From an uncultured Lachnospiraceae bacterium (lineage in GTDB: Bacteria > Bacillota > Clostridia > Lachnospirales > Lachnospiraceae), in contig CAJUES010000038.1 of NCBI GenBank assembly GCA_910585765.1, positions 1 through 35,317 on the forward strand: a stretch of 35,317 nt of DNA, in the 5' to 3' direction. Of the stretch, positions 14,455 through 22,545 are shown piece by piece; positions within the stretch are counted from its first letter, which is position 1, and each line of letters starts with the position of its first letter. The position numbers and the translations under genes were made by a program. Below the pieces are notes generated by a model, which was not told the origin of the DNA, did not search any database, and saw only the letters and a list, made by a program, of their open reading frames with translations.

Positions 14455-14641
14455 TTATCGAGATAACCTGTCCGAAACACTTTCGATCACCGCATAGCCA
14501 AATAAGACTTTTCGTCCTACGGCCATGCGTTCCACCGTCTCATTACCGGTGATCGTCCGTGACCGTATGCTGAAAAATCTGAATCTGCTGCATAATCGAA
14601 ATAAATAGTGCGTTCTTATTATCGTAATTTGTCATGTCCAT
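14455..14641 (-). promoter_or_regulatory. Structured leader (attenuator or candidate riboswitch) of the ABC exporter operon
   Basis: Reading the minus strand, CGATCACCG (14555-14547) pairs perfectly with CGGTGATCG (14492-14484). Inside, GCATGGCC (14528-14521) pairs with GGCTATGC (14499-14492), enclosing a small AGGAC-GAAAA-GTCTT hairpin. CTATGCGG (14497-14490) can instead pair with CCGCATGG (14446-14439), the 5' arm of the terminator. The leader therefore has two exclusive folds, one ending transcription and one allowing it. Short ORFs also run through it: a 32-codon frame (14641-14543, AGGAG upstream) whose stop lies in the first stem, and a 23-codon frame from 14526 to 14455. Control could be by ligand or by ribosome position. 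I recognise no known riboswitch class. Confidence 0.6.
14543..14641 (-). CDS. Possible 32-residue leader peptide
   Basis: ATG at 14641, TAA at 14543-14545, with AGGAGAGC just upstream. The peptide begins MDMTNYDNKNALFI and ends TVTDDHR. Its stop codon sits in the 5' arm of the main leader stem, so a ribosome ending there would open that stem and free the antiterminator. A second frame (ATG at 14526, stop at 14455, beginning MAVGRKVLFGYAVIE) follows and is open further upstream without an ATG. The two could be halves of one ~57-codon gene split by a frameshift. Confidence 0.4.
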   Translation of the reverse strand: MDMTNYDNKNALFISIMQQIQIFQHTVTDDHR

Positions 14642-14701
14642 GCTCTCCTGTTACCCAAAACATTGTCAAGTCTATAAATTTCTAATAGGATAGCACAGCC
14701 T

Positions 14702-14722
14702 TATATAAAAAGCAAGCACTTT
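14702..14722 (-). terminator. Weak terminator after the LytTR regulator gene
   Basis: On the minus strand AAAAAG-T-GC-TT-GCTTTTT forms a short A/T stem ending in a T run, about 50 bases after the regulator stop. The stem is weak, so this is a tentative call. Confidence 0.35.
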
Positions 14723-14770
14723 TTCCATGCATGGGATATATCCGCCTCCACATAGTAAATATCGACCACC

Positions 14771-15508
14771 TCACAACACCTCGCTATCCCCGAAATAGTA
14801 TTCAAAATACCGCTTCCGCAGAGGCTGGTAGGATCCCCTCGGAAGATAGATCTTCTTCCCGGTATCCATCTGTACTTCCTGCGCATTCAGGCTGACCACA
14901 TGCACCAGATTCACGATGTAGGCAACCCCCACCCGCGAAAATTCCTGATAGCAGGAAAGCTTGCCGTAAATCTCAGCCATCGTCCGGCGAAGCCCATACT
15001 GTTCGCCGTTTGACAGATACAGATACTGTGTCTTTCCCTCTGCCTCACAGTACACGATCTCATCGACCGCCACGCGCTGGATCTTCCCGTCTATGCGCAG
15101 CAGCAGATATTTCCGACGTGCCTCCTCCATATCCCCTAGTATCTTGTCCAGCACCGGAAACAGTGTCTCCTCCGTGATCGGCTTCACAAGGTACTGCGAT
15201 GCATCCACGCCAAAAGCATCCAGCGCATGTTCCCTGGATGATGTGAGGAAAATGATCCTGCCATTGTTGCCCATGCTGCGCAGCTCACGCGATGCATCCG
15301 TACCTAATTTTCCAGGCATGTATATATCCATCAGGATACAGTCCGGCATGTACTCTTTCTCCCTGACCTTATCGAGTAGATCATCGGCGCTCTCAAACCG
15401 CTCGATCGCAAACGCTGCCCCGGAATGCCTTTCCCCGTAATGTCTCAGCATCCGTTCCGTCTTATCCAATTCCGCCTCCTCGTCATCACAGAGTGCTATC
15501 AGATACAT
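14771..15508 (-). CDS. LytTR-family response regulator
   Basis: 245 residues. Residues 1-120 are a receiver domain: acidic pocket CDDEE at 7-11, phospho-acceptor Asp61 in ILMDIYMPG, and YLVKP with the conserved Lys. Residues about 135-240 are a LytTR DNA-binding domain (YLLLRIDGKIQRVAVDEIVY, then SRVGVAYIVNLVHV). Regulators of this AgrA type bind direct repeats upstream of target genes when phosphorylated by a GHKL kinase. The gene follows the kinase gene by 41 bases, and an AGGAGGGACTTGGG site precedes its ATG. Confidence 0.9.
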   Translation of the reverse strand: MYLIALCDDEEAELDKTERMLRHYGERHSGAAFAIERFESADDLLDKVREKEYMPDCILMDIYMPGKLGTDASRELRSMGNNGRIIFLTSSREHALDAFGVDASQYLVKPITEETLFPVLDKILGDMEEARRKYLLLRIDGKIQRVAVDEIVYCEAEGKTQYLYLSNGEQYGLRRTMAEIYGKLSCYQEFSRVGVAYIVNLVHVVSLNAQEVQMDTGKKIYLPRGSYQPLRKRYFEYYFGDSEVL

Positions 15509-15549
15509 CCCAAGTCCCTCCTCTTTTCCTCTTTCAGATTACCAGTATC

Positions 15550-16863
15550 TCATGTTGCCGCAGGAATATTCATGATCAGCCGGAACACAAACACCCCGTT
15601 GTCATTCTTAAAATCATACTCCCCGCCAAAGTTCTCCGCTGTCTTGATGATGCTCAGCACACCGATCCCGCCCGTAAACTCCGGTTTAGGCTGCCCGTTT
15701 TTCATTTCCGTCTCGATCCTGCAGGTATTGCTGCAGATGATCGCCAGCTTGTTTTTCTTCCGTTTGAGCACCAGCCGGATAAAACACTCCCGCTCTGACG
15801 ACTGCTTCTTTACCTCGATGCAGCCATAGATCGCATTCTCGTAGGCGTTCGCCAGTATTGTGACGAGATCGATATTGGGTATCGTCAGATTCCCGCCAAG
15901 ATCGACGTCCAGCGTGACATTGATCTGCTCTCTCCTTGCCTTTCTGGTATATGCCGACAGGAGATTGTTGACTGTCGTGTTGGCACATATGCACTCCGCT
16001 ATGTGCTCGTTCATCTCCCTGTCATACTCCTTCAGATACTGCAGGAGCTCCTCGTTCTGCCCTCTGCGGGCGTGTTCCGCGATCACGGCGTTATGATGCC
16101 TGGCGTCGTGACGGATGCGCTTTCCGGACTCCACCGATTCCTGCAAAATCTCCATGTTGCGCTCCAGCAGCCGGTGGTTCATCTGCATCAGCTGGTTTTC
16201 TTTCTGGTACTCCCTCTCCTTGCCGATGTGCAGATACAGGCGGAAGATCAGCAGCTGCAGCGCGCCAGTCAGGAAAAAGTTCGTGATGATCTGGAACAGA
16301 TGGTACGGTGTCTGCTCCGCCGCTCTGGGATTCATGATGAACCCTATGCCAAAGAGGATACTGATGATCATGACGCCGACGCTGAACCTGTCCAGTTCGT
16401 TCTCCACATAATATCCAAATCCCCTGATATCCACCTTGATCTTCCTGTCGATAAAATATGCCATAAACGTGATCAATACAATGCGGGTGACGATATCCGC
16501 CCACACATTCCTGTCAAAAAAGATGACAGAAACCTCGATACCCCCGATCAGAAATACCGCCAGCAGATAAAAGGTGAGTGCAAGCTTGTACACCGTCAGA
16601 TAGACCGGATCCCTGCTCATAAAGACTGCAAACACACAAAAGCAGACGAACATCGCAAAAGCCACGATGCGCACACAGTTCGACCAGTCCAGCATATACC
16701 AGATACAGGCCGGCACAGTCACCGCCACACCAAAAAGAATATAACATACCACTGTCTTTCTGCGGTCATACCGCGGTTCGCTGAGCAGTGAAAACAGCAG
16801 GATCGTCCCGACCAGACTCAACGCAAACCGGATGAACGCTATGTATACCGAACCTCCCAGCAC
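15550..16863 (-). CDS. GHKL-type sensor histidine kinase (AgrC-like)
   Basis: 437 residues from the GTG at 16861-16863, seven bases after GGGAGGTGG; another GTG at 16870-16872 lies inside that site. About six membrane helices occupy the first ~215 residues. The phospho-acceptor region RIRHDARHHNAVIAEHAR is near residue 252, and a GHKL ATPase follows with an N box (ILANAYENAIYG) and a G box (GGIGVLSIIKTAENFGGEY). Kinases of this class sense peptides or membrane signals. No AgrD-like peptide gene is visible beside it. It is five bases or so downstream of a chemoreceptor gene and upstream of its LytTR partner. Confidence 0.88.
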   Translation of the reverse strand: MLGGSVYIAFIRFALSLVGTILLFSLLSEPRYDRRKTVVCYILFGVAVTVPACIWYMLDWSNCVRIVAFAMFVCFCVFAVFMSRDPVYLTVYKLALTFYLLAVFLIGGIEVSVIFFDRNVWADIVTRIVLITFMAYFIDRKIKVDIRGFGYYVENELDRFSVGVMIISILFGIGFIMNPRAAEQTPYHLFQIITNFFLTGALQLLIFRLYLHIGKEREYQKENQLMQMNHRLLERNMEILQESVESGKRIRHDARHHNAVIAEHARRGQNEELLQYLKEYDREMNEHIAECICANTTVNNLLSAYTRKARREQINVTLDVDLGGNLTIPNIDLVTILANAYENAIYGCIEVKKQSSERECFIRLVLKRKKNKLAIICSNTCRIETEMKNGQPKPEFTGGIGVLSIIKTAENFGGEYDFKNDNGVFVFRLIMNIPAAT

Positions 16864-16877
16864 GGCAGCCACCTCCC

Positions 16878-18368
16878 TTACAGATACTTGTCGATCGCCT
16901 TCACCGTCTCCACAAGCCCGATCATCAGCTTTCCTGCCTGATCCGCCTTGTGGCTGGTGGCTGTCCCTAGCTCCGCCGCCTGCTGCGTGCTCGCCGCCAC
17001 CTCCTCGCTGACTGCCGAGATGTGGCTGATGCTGTCCACGATCTCATTGTTGGCTTCCAGGATCTCCTCTATCTTCCCGTAAATATCCTGCACATTGGTG
17101 TGAAGACCGCCCATGCGGCTGCCGATCTCCCCAAACTGCGCACTCGCGTTTGTGATCAGCTCGTGCTCCGTTCCCGCCGCCATCATGACATTATCGACCG
17201 TGTCCTTTGCCATATCGGCATTTTTCTTCAGTTCGTCGACAATCTTGCGTATCCCCTCCGTCAGGTTTCTCGTCTCGTCCGCAAGTGCGCGGATCTCCTC
17301 GGACACCACGGCAAATCCCTTTCCCGCCTCGCCTGCCCTCGCACTCTCGATCGACGCATTGAGTGCCAGCAGGTTCGTCTGGCTGGAGATCGAGAAGATC
17401 CTCTCCGTGATATCCTCCACCGCCTTTGCATTTGAGATCAGGCTTGCCACGGAGGACACCACCTGCTGATTTGCCTCCTCGGTCTTATGCGCCTGCGTCT
17501 GCAGACGGTTCACGGTCTGTTGACCCTCCCGCACGGCTCCCTCGGAGCGCTCCGCCATCGCGAGCATCTCATCGGACATCTGCTTCGTCTCGAGGATCAT
17601 GCTCTGGATATTGCCGGTCATCACTGTCTGTCTCCCGATACTCTCCGCATTGCTGCTGTTTCCCTCCGCGATATCGCCCAGCTCAGACACCGTGGAATCC
17701 ACATCCCGGCTCAGCTGTCTGATGTGCTCCGCCGCCTCCGCCGAATTCTGCCTCACACAGGCAGCCACCTCCAGCACTTCACTCAGGAGCGCCGTGCTCC
17801 TCTCCTTCTCCTGATTGATACTTGCGATCTTCCTGGCATTATTGTCATTGGATATCTGTGTGGTTCCGCAGAGCACGATCATATACACCACTGCAGACGC
17901 ACCCTGGAGCAGGAGCGATGTACTGTTGAGCGGCGCACCCGAATGCATATGTCCGAGCACTGCCACGATATAGATCACATCCAGCACATTGATCGCGCCA
18001 AAGACTATGGCGATCCGCAATATCAGCTTCAGATCATAGTACAGTATATAGATCACCGTCAGCGGGAAGACCATCATGAACACAAGGTCATTCTGTGCGC
18101 CGAACACAGCAAGCCCGTACACCGCCATGTAACCGATCACAGAGATATGCTGGAACACCAGGCTGTCCTTTTTGTGAAAATAGACCGCATAGCATGCTAT
18201 CATGGAAATGACGACCGACACATCCACAGCAAGCATAAAGCCCAGGCTGATATTTCCCTGCACATAATCGCCAATATACCCAAAAAACAGAAGCATATCA
18301 ATGATCGTAACGATCGTCAGCACAAATTTGTTCACTCTCTTTTCTTTTCCGTACTGCGTTTTTGCCAT
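16878..18368 (-). CDS. Methyl-accepting chemotaxis-type receptor with a membrane N-terminus
   Basis: 496 residues; AAAGGATG precedes the ATG. The first ~185 residues contain about six hydrophobic segments (FVLTIVTIIDMLLFFGYIGD, FMLAVDVSVVISMIACYAVYF, VYGLAVFG, VFMMVFPLTVIYILYY) with little extracellular sequence, so it lacks the usual large periplasmic-type sensor. Residues about 200-496 are a coiled-coil signalling domain with the conserved tip ISSQTNLLALNASIESARAG followed by EAGKGFAVVSEEIRALADE. It should bind CheW/CheA if those exist elsewhere. No other chemotaxis gene is in the window. It heads an operon with a GHKL kinase and a LytTR regulator, which is unusual. Confidence 0.88.
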   Translation of the reverse strand: MAKTQYGKEKRVNKFVLTIVTIIDMLLFFGYIGDYVQGNISLGFMLAVDVSVVISMIACYAVYFHKKDSLVFQHISVIGYMAVYGLAVFGAQNDLVFMMVFPLTVIYILYYDLKLILRIAIVFGAINVLDVIYIVAVLGHMHSGAPLNSTSLLLQGASAVVYMIVLCGTTQISNDNNARKIASINQEKERSTALLSEVLEVAACVRQNSAEAAEHIRQLSRDVDSTVSELGDIAEGNSSNAESIGRQTVMTGNIQSMILETKQMSDEMLAMAERSEGAVREGQQTVNRLQTQAHKTEEANQQVVSSVASLISNAKAVEDITERIFSISSQTNLLALNASIESARAGEAGKGFAVVSEEIRALADETRNLTEGIRKIVDELKKNADMAKDTVDNVMMAAGTEHELITNASAQFGEIGSRMGGLHTNVQDIYGKIEEILEANNEIVDSISHISAVSEEVAASTQQAAELGTATSHKADQAGKLMIGLVETVKAIDKYL

Positions 18369-18665
18369 TCAAATCATCCTTTCTTATTCTATTGCGTTCC
18401 ATTGCGATTCCATTATGCCAGCGTGTGTCTCTAAATGCCCCGGACCTTCTCCGCTGCTCCCCCCGCACACTTCCTCTGCATGGGGCCGCGCATAAAAGAA
18501 GTTGCCAAAGCTTCATTTGGGGAAATGATTGCCTCAGCAACTTATAGGAGTAATATGAATTGCTACTGCAGTGCAATCCAAAAATATTATACTACATAAT
18601 TTGTCGAAAAAAATATGTCAGGAATGATTCGCACTTTTTTCGGTATAATTTGCAGACCCGCAGAT
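18369..18665. other. Intergenic stretch between the kinase-like gene and the chemoreceptor gene
   Basis: No gene is supported here. It should hold the promoter of the chemoreceptor operon and the terminator of the cytidylate-kinase-like operon (listed separately). Confidence 0.5.
18491..18543 (-). terminator. Terminator after the cytidylate-kinase-like gene
   Basis: On the minus strand AAGTTGC (18543-18537) pairs with GCAACTT (18505-18499), with an inner TCATTT-CCCC-AAATGA stem, followed by CTTTTATG. It lies ~120 bases after the stop of the 18666-19265 gene. Confidence 0.6.
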
Positions 18666-19265
18666 CTATTTTGTTGCGCGCCTTTCGTCGATATAGTATG
18701 CCAGCAGCGCTGCCGTCCCGTCGACCCCCAGCCTGCTGCTGTTTATGGAAATGTCATAATTTCTGGATTCGCCCCATTTCCTGTCGCAGTGCCCGTTGTG
18801 GTATCGCCTGCGCTTCATATCCTTCTCGCGCATCCTCCGCTCCGCCTGCTCCTCCGACAGCTGGTACAGCCGCATGATTCGCTCGATCTTTTTGTCCCTG
18901 TCCCCGAGCACAAAGATCGATATCATACTGCTGTATTCCTTTAAGATCGTCTCGCTGCACCTGCCCACAATGACAAAGGACTCACCTGCCTCCGCTTTGT
19001 TTATCAGATGCTCAAACTGCAGCAGATACAGGTTTTCTTCCGGCGAGCTGCTGTAGCCGCGCACTGTCCTCGACGCCAGCCTGTTCCTGTGCTTCTCGTC
19101 CAGCCCCCGCAGATCCTGCATATCCAGATTCTTGTCCGCCGCGATCTCGTCCAGCAGATTGTGGTCAAGCAGCTGGATCCCATAGTGTTTTGAGAGCCGC
19201 TCCGCGATTTCATGACCTCCGCTGCCATATTCCCTGCCCACAGAGATGATTAATTGTTTTTCCAT
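18666..19265 (-). CDS. Cytidylate kinase-like family protein
   Basis: 199 residues, ATG with AAAGGGAGGCGAAGCTG upstream. The start ISVGREYGSGGHEIAERLS is the nucleotide-binding P-loop variant of the cytidylate-kinase-like (AAA_26) family. It continues with LLDHNLLDEIA, then FVIVGRCSE, IFVLGDRDKKIERIM and a Lys/Arg-rich lid (REKDMKRRRYHNGHC). The length matches the family (about 200). True CMP kinase acts in nucleotide recycling, but this branch is of unknown substrate and is common in Lachnospiraceae in several copies. It follows the permease gene by 15 bases and shares its transcript. Confidence 0.85.
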   Translation of the reverse strand: MEKQLIISVGREYGSGGHEIAERLSKHYGIQLLDHNLLDEIAADKNLDMQDLRGLDEKHRNRLASRTVRGYSSSPEENLYLLQFEHLINKAEAGESFVIVGRCSETILKEYSSMISIFVLGDRDKKIERIMRLYQLSEEQAERRMREKDMKRRRYHNGHCDRKWGESRNYDISINSSRLGVDGTAALLAYYIDERRATK

Positions 19266-19280
19266 CAGCTTCGCCTCCCT

Positions 19281-20636
19281 TTACAAATATCTGACATAAA
19301 TGATGAGCATGGAGATCAGCACTACGAGCACCGTGGCCGGCATCATCTTCTTGCAGTACTGTCCCCACCTGATCACGTAACCCTCCCTCGCCGCTGTCGC
19401 GATGCCGACAACATTGGCGGATGCGCCGATCGGTGTGGCGCTTCCGCCGATGTCCGTCCCCATCGCCAGCGTCCACGCGAGCATGGACAAGTCCACACCG
19501 TACGTGACGGACAGCGTCCTGATGATCGGTATCATCGTCGTCGCAAACGGAATATTGTCAACGAACGCACTGGCAACCGCCGACAGCCATATGATGATCG
19601 CGATCATGACCATGACATTGCCGCCGCTGATCCTGCCGATAAATGCCGCCATGATCTCCAGGGTCCCCGTCTGCTCCAGACCACCGATCACGACAAACAG
19701 ACCGATGAAAAACAGCAGTGTCTTGTAATCCACCTTCCGCAGCAGCGTGACCGCATGCCGCCACGACGTCACCAGCGTCGCAGCCGCCACGATCGTCCCG
19801 ATCGCAGACACCGTAAGCCCTGTCTGTGCGTGTGTGACCAGCAAAACGATCGCAGCCCCAAAAATAATGCTGCTCACGACAAATCCCTTCCTGTCCGTGA
19901 TCGTCGACTCCGGGCTTGGCAGACTGCCGTAATCGACCGCCTCCTGCGCTCCCGTTTTCAGTTCCCTGCCAAACAGCAGATAGAAATAGACCAGCACTGC
20001 GATCAGCGATATCCCGGCGATCAGCCCTGTGTTCGTCACAAAATCCGTGAAGGAGTACCCCAGCGATGTCCCGATGATAATGTTGGGCGGATCGCCGCAC
20101 ATCGTAGCCGAGCCTCCCAGGTTCGCACAGAATATCTCAGACAGGATCATCGGGACCGGATTGAACTTCAACAGCTGTGAAAGCTCGATCGTGACTGCTG
20201 CCAGAAACAAAATGACCGTGATGCTGTCAATGAACATCGCCAGCACGGTCGACAGAACCATAAACGTGACAAACAGCGGGATCACCTGATACTTTACAAG
20301 CCTGGCGATCCGCATGCACAGCCATCTGAAAAAGCCTGCCCTTGCCATGCCTTCCACCATCACCATCATGCCGAAGATAAACAGGATCGTCTCCCAGTTG
20401 ATGCCGGCGCTGCTCTCTGCCGACTCGCCGGACAGATACCAGAAATCCGCCGTGAAGATGCTCTGCAGATTCACCGTCTCGATCACTGCCGCCATGCTGT
20501 GCATCCCCACTCCGAACACAAAAACCACCGTCAGCAGTGCACACACCAGCGACACAACATGTCGCTCCACAATTTCAGTCACTATAAAAACAAACATTGC
20601 AATAAAGATGATTACTGCAAATACCTGCGCTAACAT
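19281..20636 (-). CDS. ArsB/NhaD/SLC13-type anion or sodium-coupled permease
   Basis: 451 residues with about eleven membrane helices. Two inverted-repeat hairpin motifs typical of the ion transporter superfamily are visible: ANLGGSATMCGDPPNIIIGTSLG near 175-200 and TDIGGSATPIGASANVVGIA near 400-425. These bind substrate and Na+ in the CitMHS/ArsB/SLC13 group. The substrate could be a dicarboxylate, arsenite or another anion; there is no arsenic gene nearby to decide. It precedes the cytidylate-kinase-like gene in one operon. Confidence 0.85.
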   Translation of the reverse strand: MLAQVFAVIIFIAMFVFIVTEIVERHVVSLVCALLTVVFVFGVGMHSMAAVIETVNLQSIFTADFWYLSGESAESSAGINWETILFIFGMMVMVEGMARAGFFRWLCMRIARLVKYQVIPLFVTFMVLSTVLAMFIDSITVILFLAAVTIELSQLLKFNPVPMILSEIFCANLGGSATMCGDPPNIIIGTSLGYSFTDFVTNTGLIAGISLIAVLVYFYLLFGRELKTGAQEAVDYGSLPSPESTITDRKGFVVSSIIFGAAIVLLVTHAQTGLTVSAIGTIVAAATLVTSWRHAVTLLRKVDYKTLLFFIGLFVVIGGLEQTGTLEIMAAFIGRISGGNVMVMIAIIIWLSAVASAFVDNIPFATTMIPIIRTLSVTYGVDLSMLAWTLAMGTDIGGSATPIGASANVVGIATAAREGYVIRWGQYCKKMMPATVLVVLISMLIIYVRYL

Positions 20637-20651
20637 ATGAATCCCTTCTTT

Positions 20652-20697
20652 CTAACATTATATTGTATGTCATGATATCATGCATTGATAATGTTAG
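20652..20697. other. Inverted repeat between the small secreted-protein gene and the permease
   Basis: CTAACATTAT (20652-20661) and ATAATGTTAG (20688-20697) are perfect arms, with ATGATATCAT in between. The stop of the 126-residue gene lies in one arm. There is no T run, so it may be an operator or an mRNA element. Confidence 0.4.
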
Positions 20698-21074
20698 CTT
20701 CGCTTTTTCCCGTCCGACTGGTGCATAAAATCCATGACAAGCCCGTCGGATGTCTGACAGAAAGGCTGCAGCACCGCCAAAAGCCCAAAAGTCCTGCGAT
20801 GCAATGTAAGGGCTCGGTTCAGGTGGGAAAAGGAGGGGAGCGAATGCAGTTCGATCGGCTTCTCTTCCGCATTTCTGCCCTCACCGAGCATCTCACTGCC
20901 ACACATTTTCAGGCTGTTGATGTCGGCGTGAAGTGACATGGGACAAAAGGCAGTCTCCGCCATCGGCCCGCGCAGAAAAAAGGCGTCCCTCGCCGCCGTA
21001 TCAAGATATATCCCCGTCAAAAACAATATGATCATCAATACCAGGCTGATGATCCGACACTTCCTCTTCTGCAC
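20694..21074 (-). CDS. Small protein with one N-terminal membrane segment, unknown function
   Basis: 126 residues from a GTG (21072-21074) preceded by AGGGAGGAAGGAAG. Residues 5-24 (KCRIISLVLMIILFLTGIYL) form a signal peptide or anchor; the rest, with three Cys residues, would lie outside the membrane. The frame is open 15 codons further upstream from an ATG without a ribosome site. I do not recognise the family. The gene lies upstream of, and in line with, the permease gene. A possible promoter is listed separately. Confidence 0.6.
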   Translation of the reverse strand: MQKRKCRIISLVLMIILFLTGIYLDTAARDAFFLRGPMAETAFCPMSLHADINSLKMCGSEMLGEGRNAEEKPIELHSLPSFSHLNRALTLHRRTFGLLAVLQPFCQTSDGLVMDFMHQSDGKKRS

Positions 21075-21107
21075 GATGCTTCCTTCCTCCCTGCCCAGAA
21101 CGTCGTA

Positions 21108-21136
21108 ATTATAGCACACTTTTATATTGATGGAAA
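21108..21136 (-). promoter_or_regulatory. Probable promoter of the 126-residue gene
   Basis: On the minus strand a perfect TATAAT (21113-21108) has TTTCCA (21136-21131) 17 bases upstream. The -35 match is only partial. Confidence 0.5.
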
Positions 21137-21303
21137 GAGGATATTTTTTATCCGGCTATACGGGAATCGACAGACCGCTGCTCCACGACTCGCACAGACT
21201 GGTCATGGCAATCAGATATCCAAGAATTACTTTTGGCACGGAATATTCTTCTGTCTGCTGTGTCTCGTCAAGCAGGCTTATGAGAGATGACGGCGACGGC
21301 TTC

Positions 21304-22386
21304 TCAGAACATACAGTCCTTGACAGTTGCCTCAGGCTGGTCTGTAGTTGTCTGTTCATCCTTGTAAAATTTTCCATCCCTTGGATTATACCACCATAGA
21401 AAAACTTTTTTATGAGACGTATCCCAGAAAGCGTCCAGTTTAAGCGTTGCCGTCCCTCCGCCTGGAAAGTACACGCAGAGCGTTTTCCGGTCGGGACTTG
21501 CGCACGCCTGAATATGCAGATCCATTTTATCCTCTGGCATCTCCGGGCAGATTTCCCAGACAGGCTGATAGGTCATGATCTGCAGATCATCTGACAGCGC
21601 CCGTATATACCGGATCTGTTCAGCCCCCTCATAATGCAGGGCCTCATACCATGTACAGGGATTAAAATCACTGCGCTCCTTCTCCGAGATACTGCACCAC
21701 ACACATCCATGCCCATAGGTGTGGCCAAAAGCGCCTGAAAACAATGCCCAATAAGCGCGCTTCCGCACCATCCATGCGCCATGAAAAGGCGTATTCTCAA
21801 CTTTCTGGTCATATTTCAGGTCTTTATCCAGCACACCTTTTGCCAGTCCCTCTGCCATCCGCCGCCAGACATTTTTATAGTCCACGCCCAGATGAATCGG
21901 CTGCCGGTCTCCGCCCAGACACCAGAGAATGTTATTCCTGTCTTTGTAGCGGTGTCCGATCCACTGTCCATAGCGGTATGCATTCTCTTCGGTCACAGTC
22001 TTATCAAATGTCTGTCCCATCCAGTTGCAGCCCACGACCAGCTGCCCCCACACAGGCAGAAGCAGCACATAAAATCCATACGCTTGTGCCCGGTCAAGAA
22101 TCCAGTCCAGATATTCAAAATATTTCTCATTCGGGGTATTCAGGTCGTTATTGAGCAGGGCTTTCTCCCCGGCAGGATTTCGCATCTCCACATCCTGCTC
22201 CGGATCCAGCGCCACGATCTGCAGCACGGTAAATCCCTGATCTTTCCTTGTTTTCATATAATATTCCACATCATCCCATTTGATGCGCTGCGGCATTGTC
22301 CACACCGTATCTGCCAGCCATGTGAACGGCGTGTTGTCCGCATGGACAAAATAGCGGTTATTTTCCGAGATTTTCAGTTTTTCCAT
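21304..22386 (-). pseudogene. DUF4038-family glycoside hydrolase with an internal deletion
   Basis: 360 codons are open from an ATG with AAAGGAATCAT upstream. The first half fits DUF4038 (apiosidase-like): FTWLADTVWTM, GFTVLQIVALDPE, WGQLVVGCNW, NILWCLGGDR, GLAKGV. It then jumps from LDKDLKYDQK straight to VENTPFHGAWMVRKRAYWALFSGAFGHTYG. The block usually in between, with the MTYH and WLDFNMIQSGH elements, is missing, about 60-80 residues by family comparison from memory. The C-terminus also ends early after YNPRDGKFYKDEQ. I think the enzyme is inactive, although the frame is kept. It is the third gene after the glycosyltransferase and rhamnosidase. Confidence 0.65.
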
Positions 22387-22545
22387 ATGATTCCTTTCTT
22401 AATTTCATACTATGATGCCAGGGGCAAAAGGGTATTATGAATTGACTTTTGCCTCCAGCATCAAACTATGTTTTTGATAAAGCAACGCATCAATTCTATT
22501 CACTTGTTCTGTAGCCATTTTTCGCATCATTTCGTTGTTAAGCAG
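22387..22545. other. Gap between rhamnosidase and DUF4038 genes, with an inverted repeat
   Basis: An imperfect inverted repeat at 22413-22466 (GATGCCAGGGGCAAAAG against CTTTTGCCTCCAGCATC) has no T run. A 31-codon frame (22530-22435) in the same frame as the rhamnosidase follows its TAG stop without a ribosome site; it may be a former tail. Confidence 0.4.

Noticed and set aside
14521..14560. T-box-like GGTGGAAC element in the exporter leader
   Set aside because: The T-box bulge sequence is incomplete, lies inside a stem rather than before the terminator, and no Stem I or specifier loop is visible; the downstream genes are not amino-acid genes.
14455..14560. Cyclic-di-GMP-I (GEMM) riboswitch, because of GGAACGCATGGCC
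   Set aside because: The second conserved half and the tetraloop receptor layout are absent.
17487..18434. Plus-strand open frame of 315 codons
   Set aside because: Antisense to the chemoreceptor gene; low-complexity His/Arg composition and no recognisable domain.
19254..20180. Plus-strand open frame of 308 codons
   Set aside because: Antisense to the permease gene with conserved motifs; Arg/His/Asp-rich shadow.
21156..21377. 73-codon minus-strand frame at the end of the DUF4038 gene
   Set aside because: It overlaps the DUF4038 gene in another frame and has no ribosome site; its last part could be a fragment of an unknown gene, but nothing supports this.
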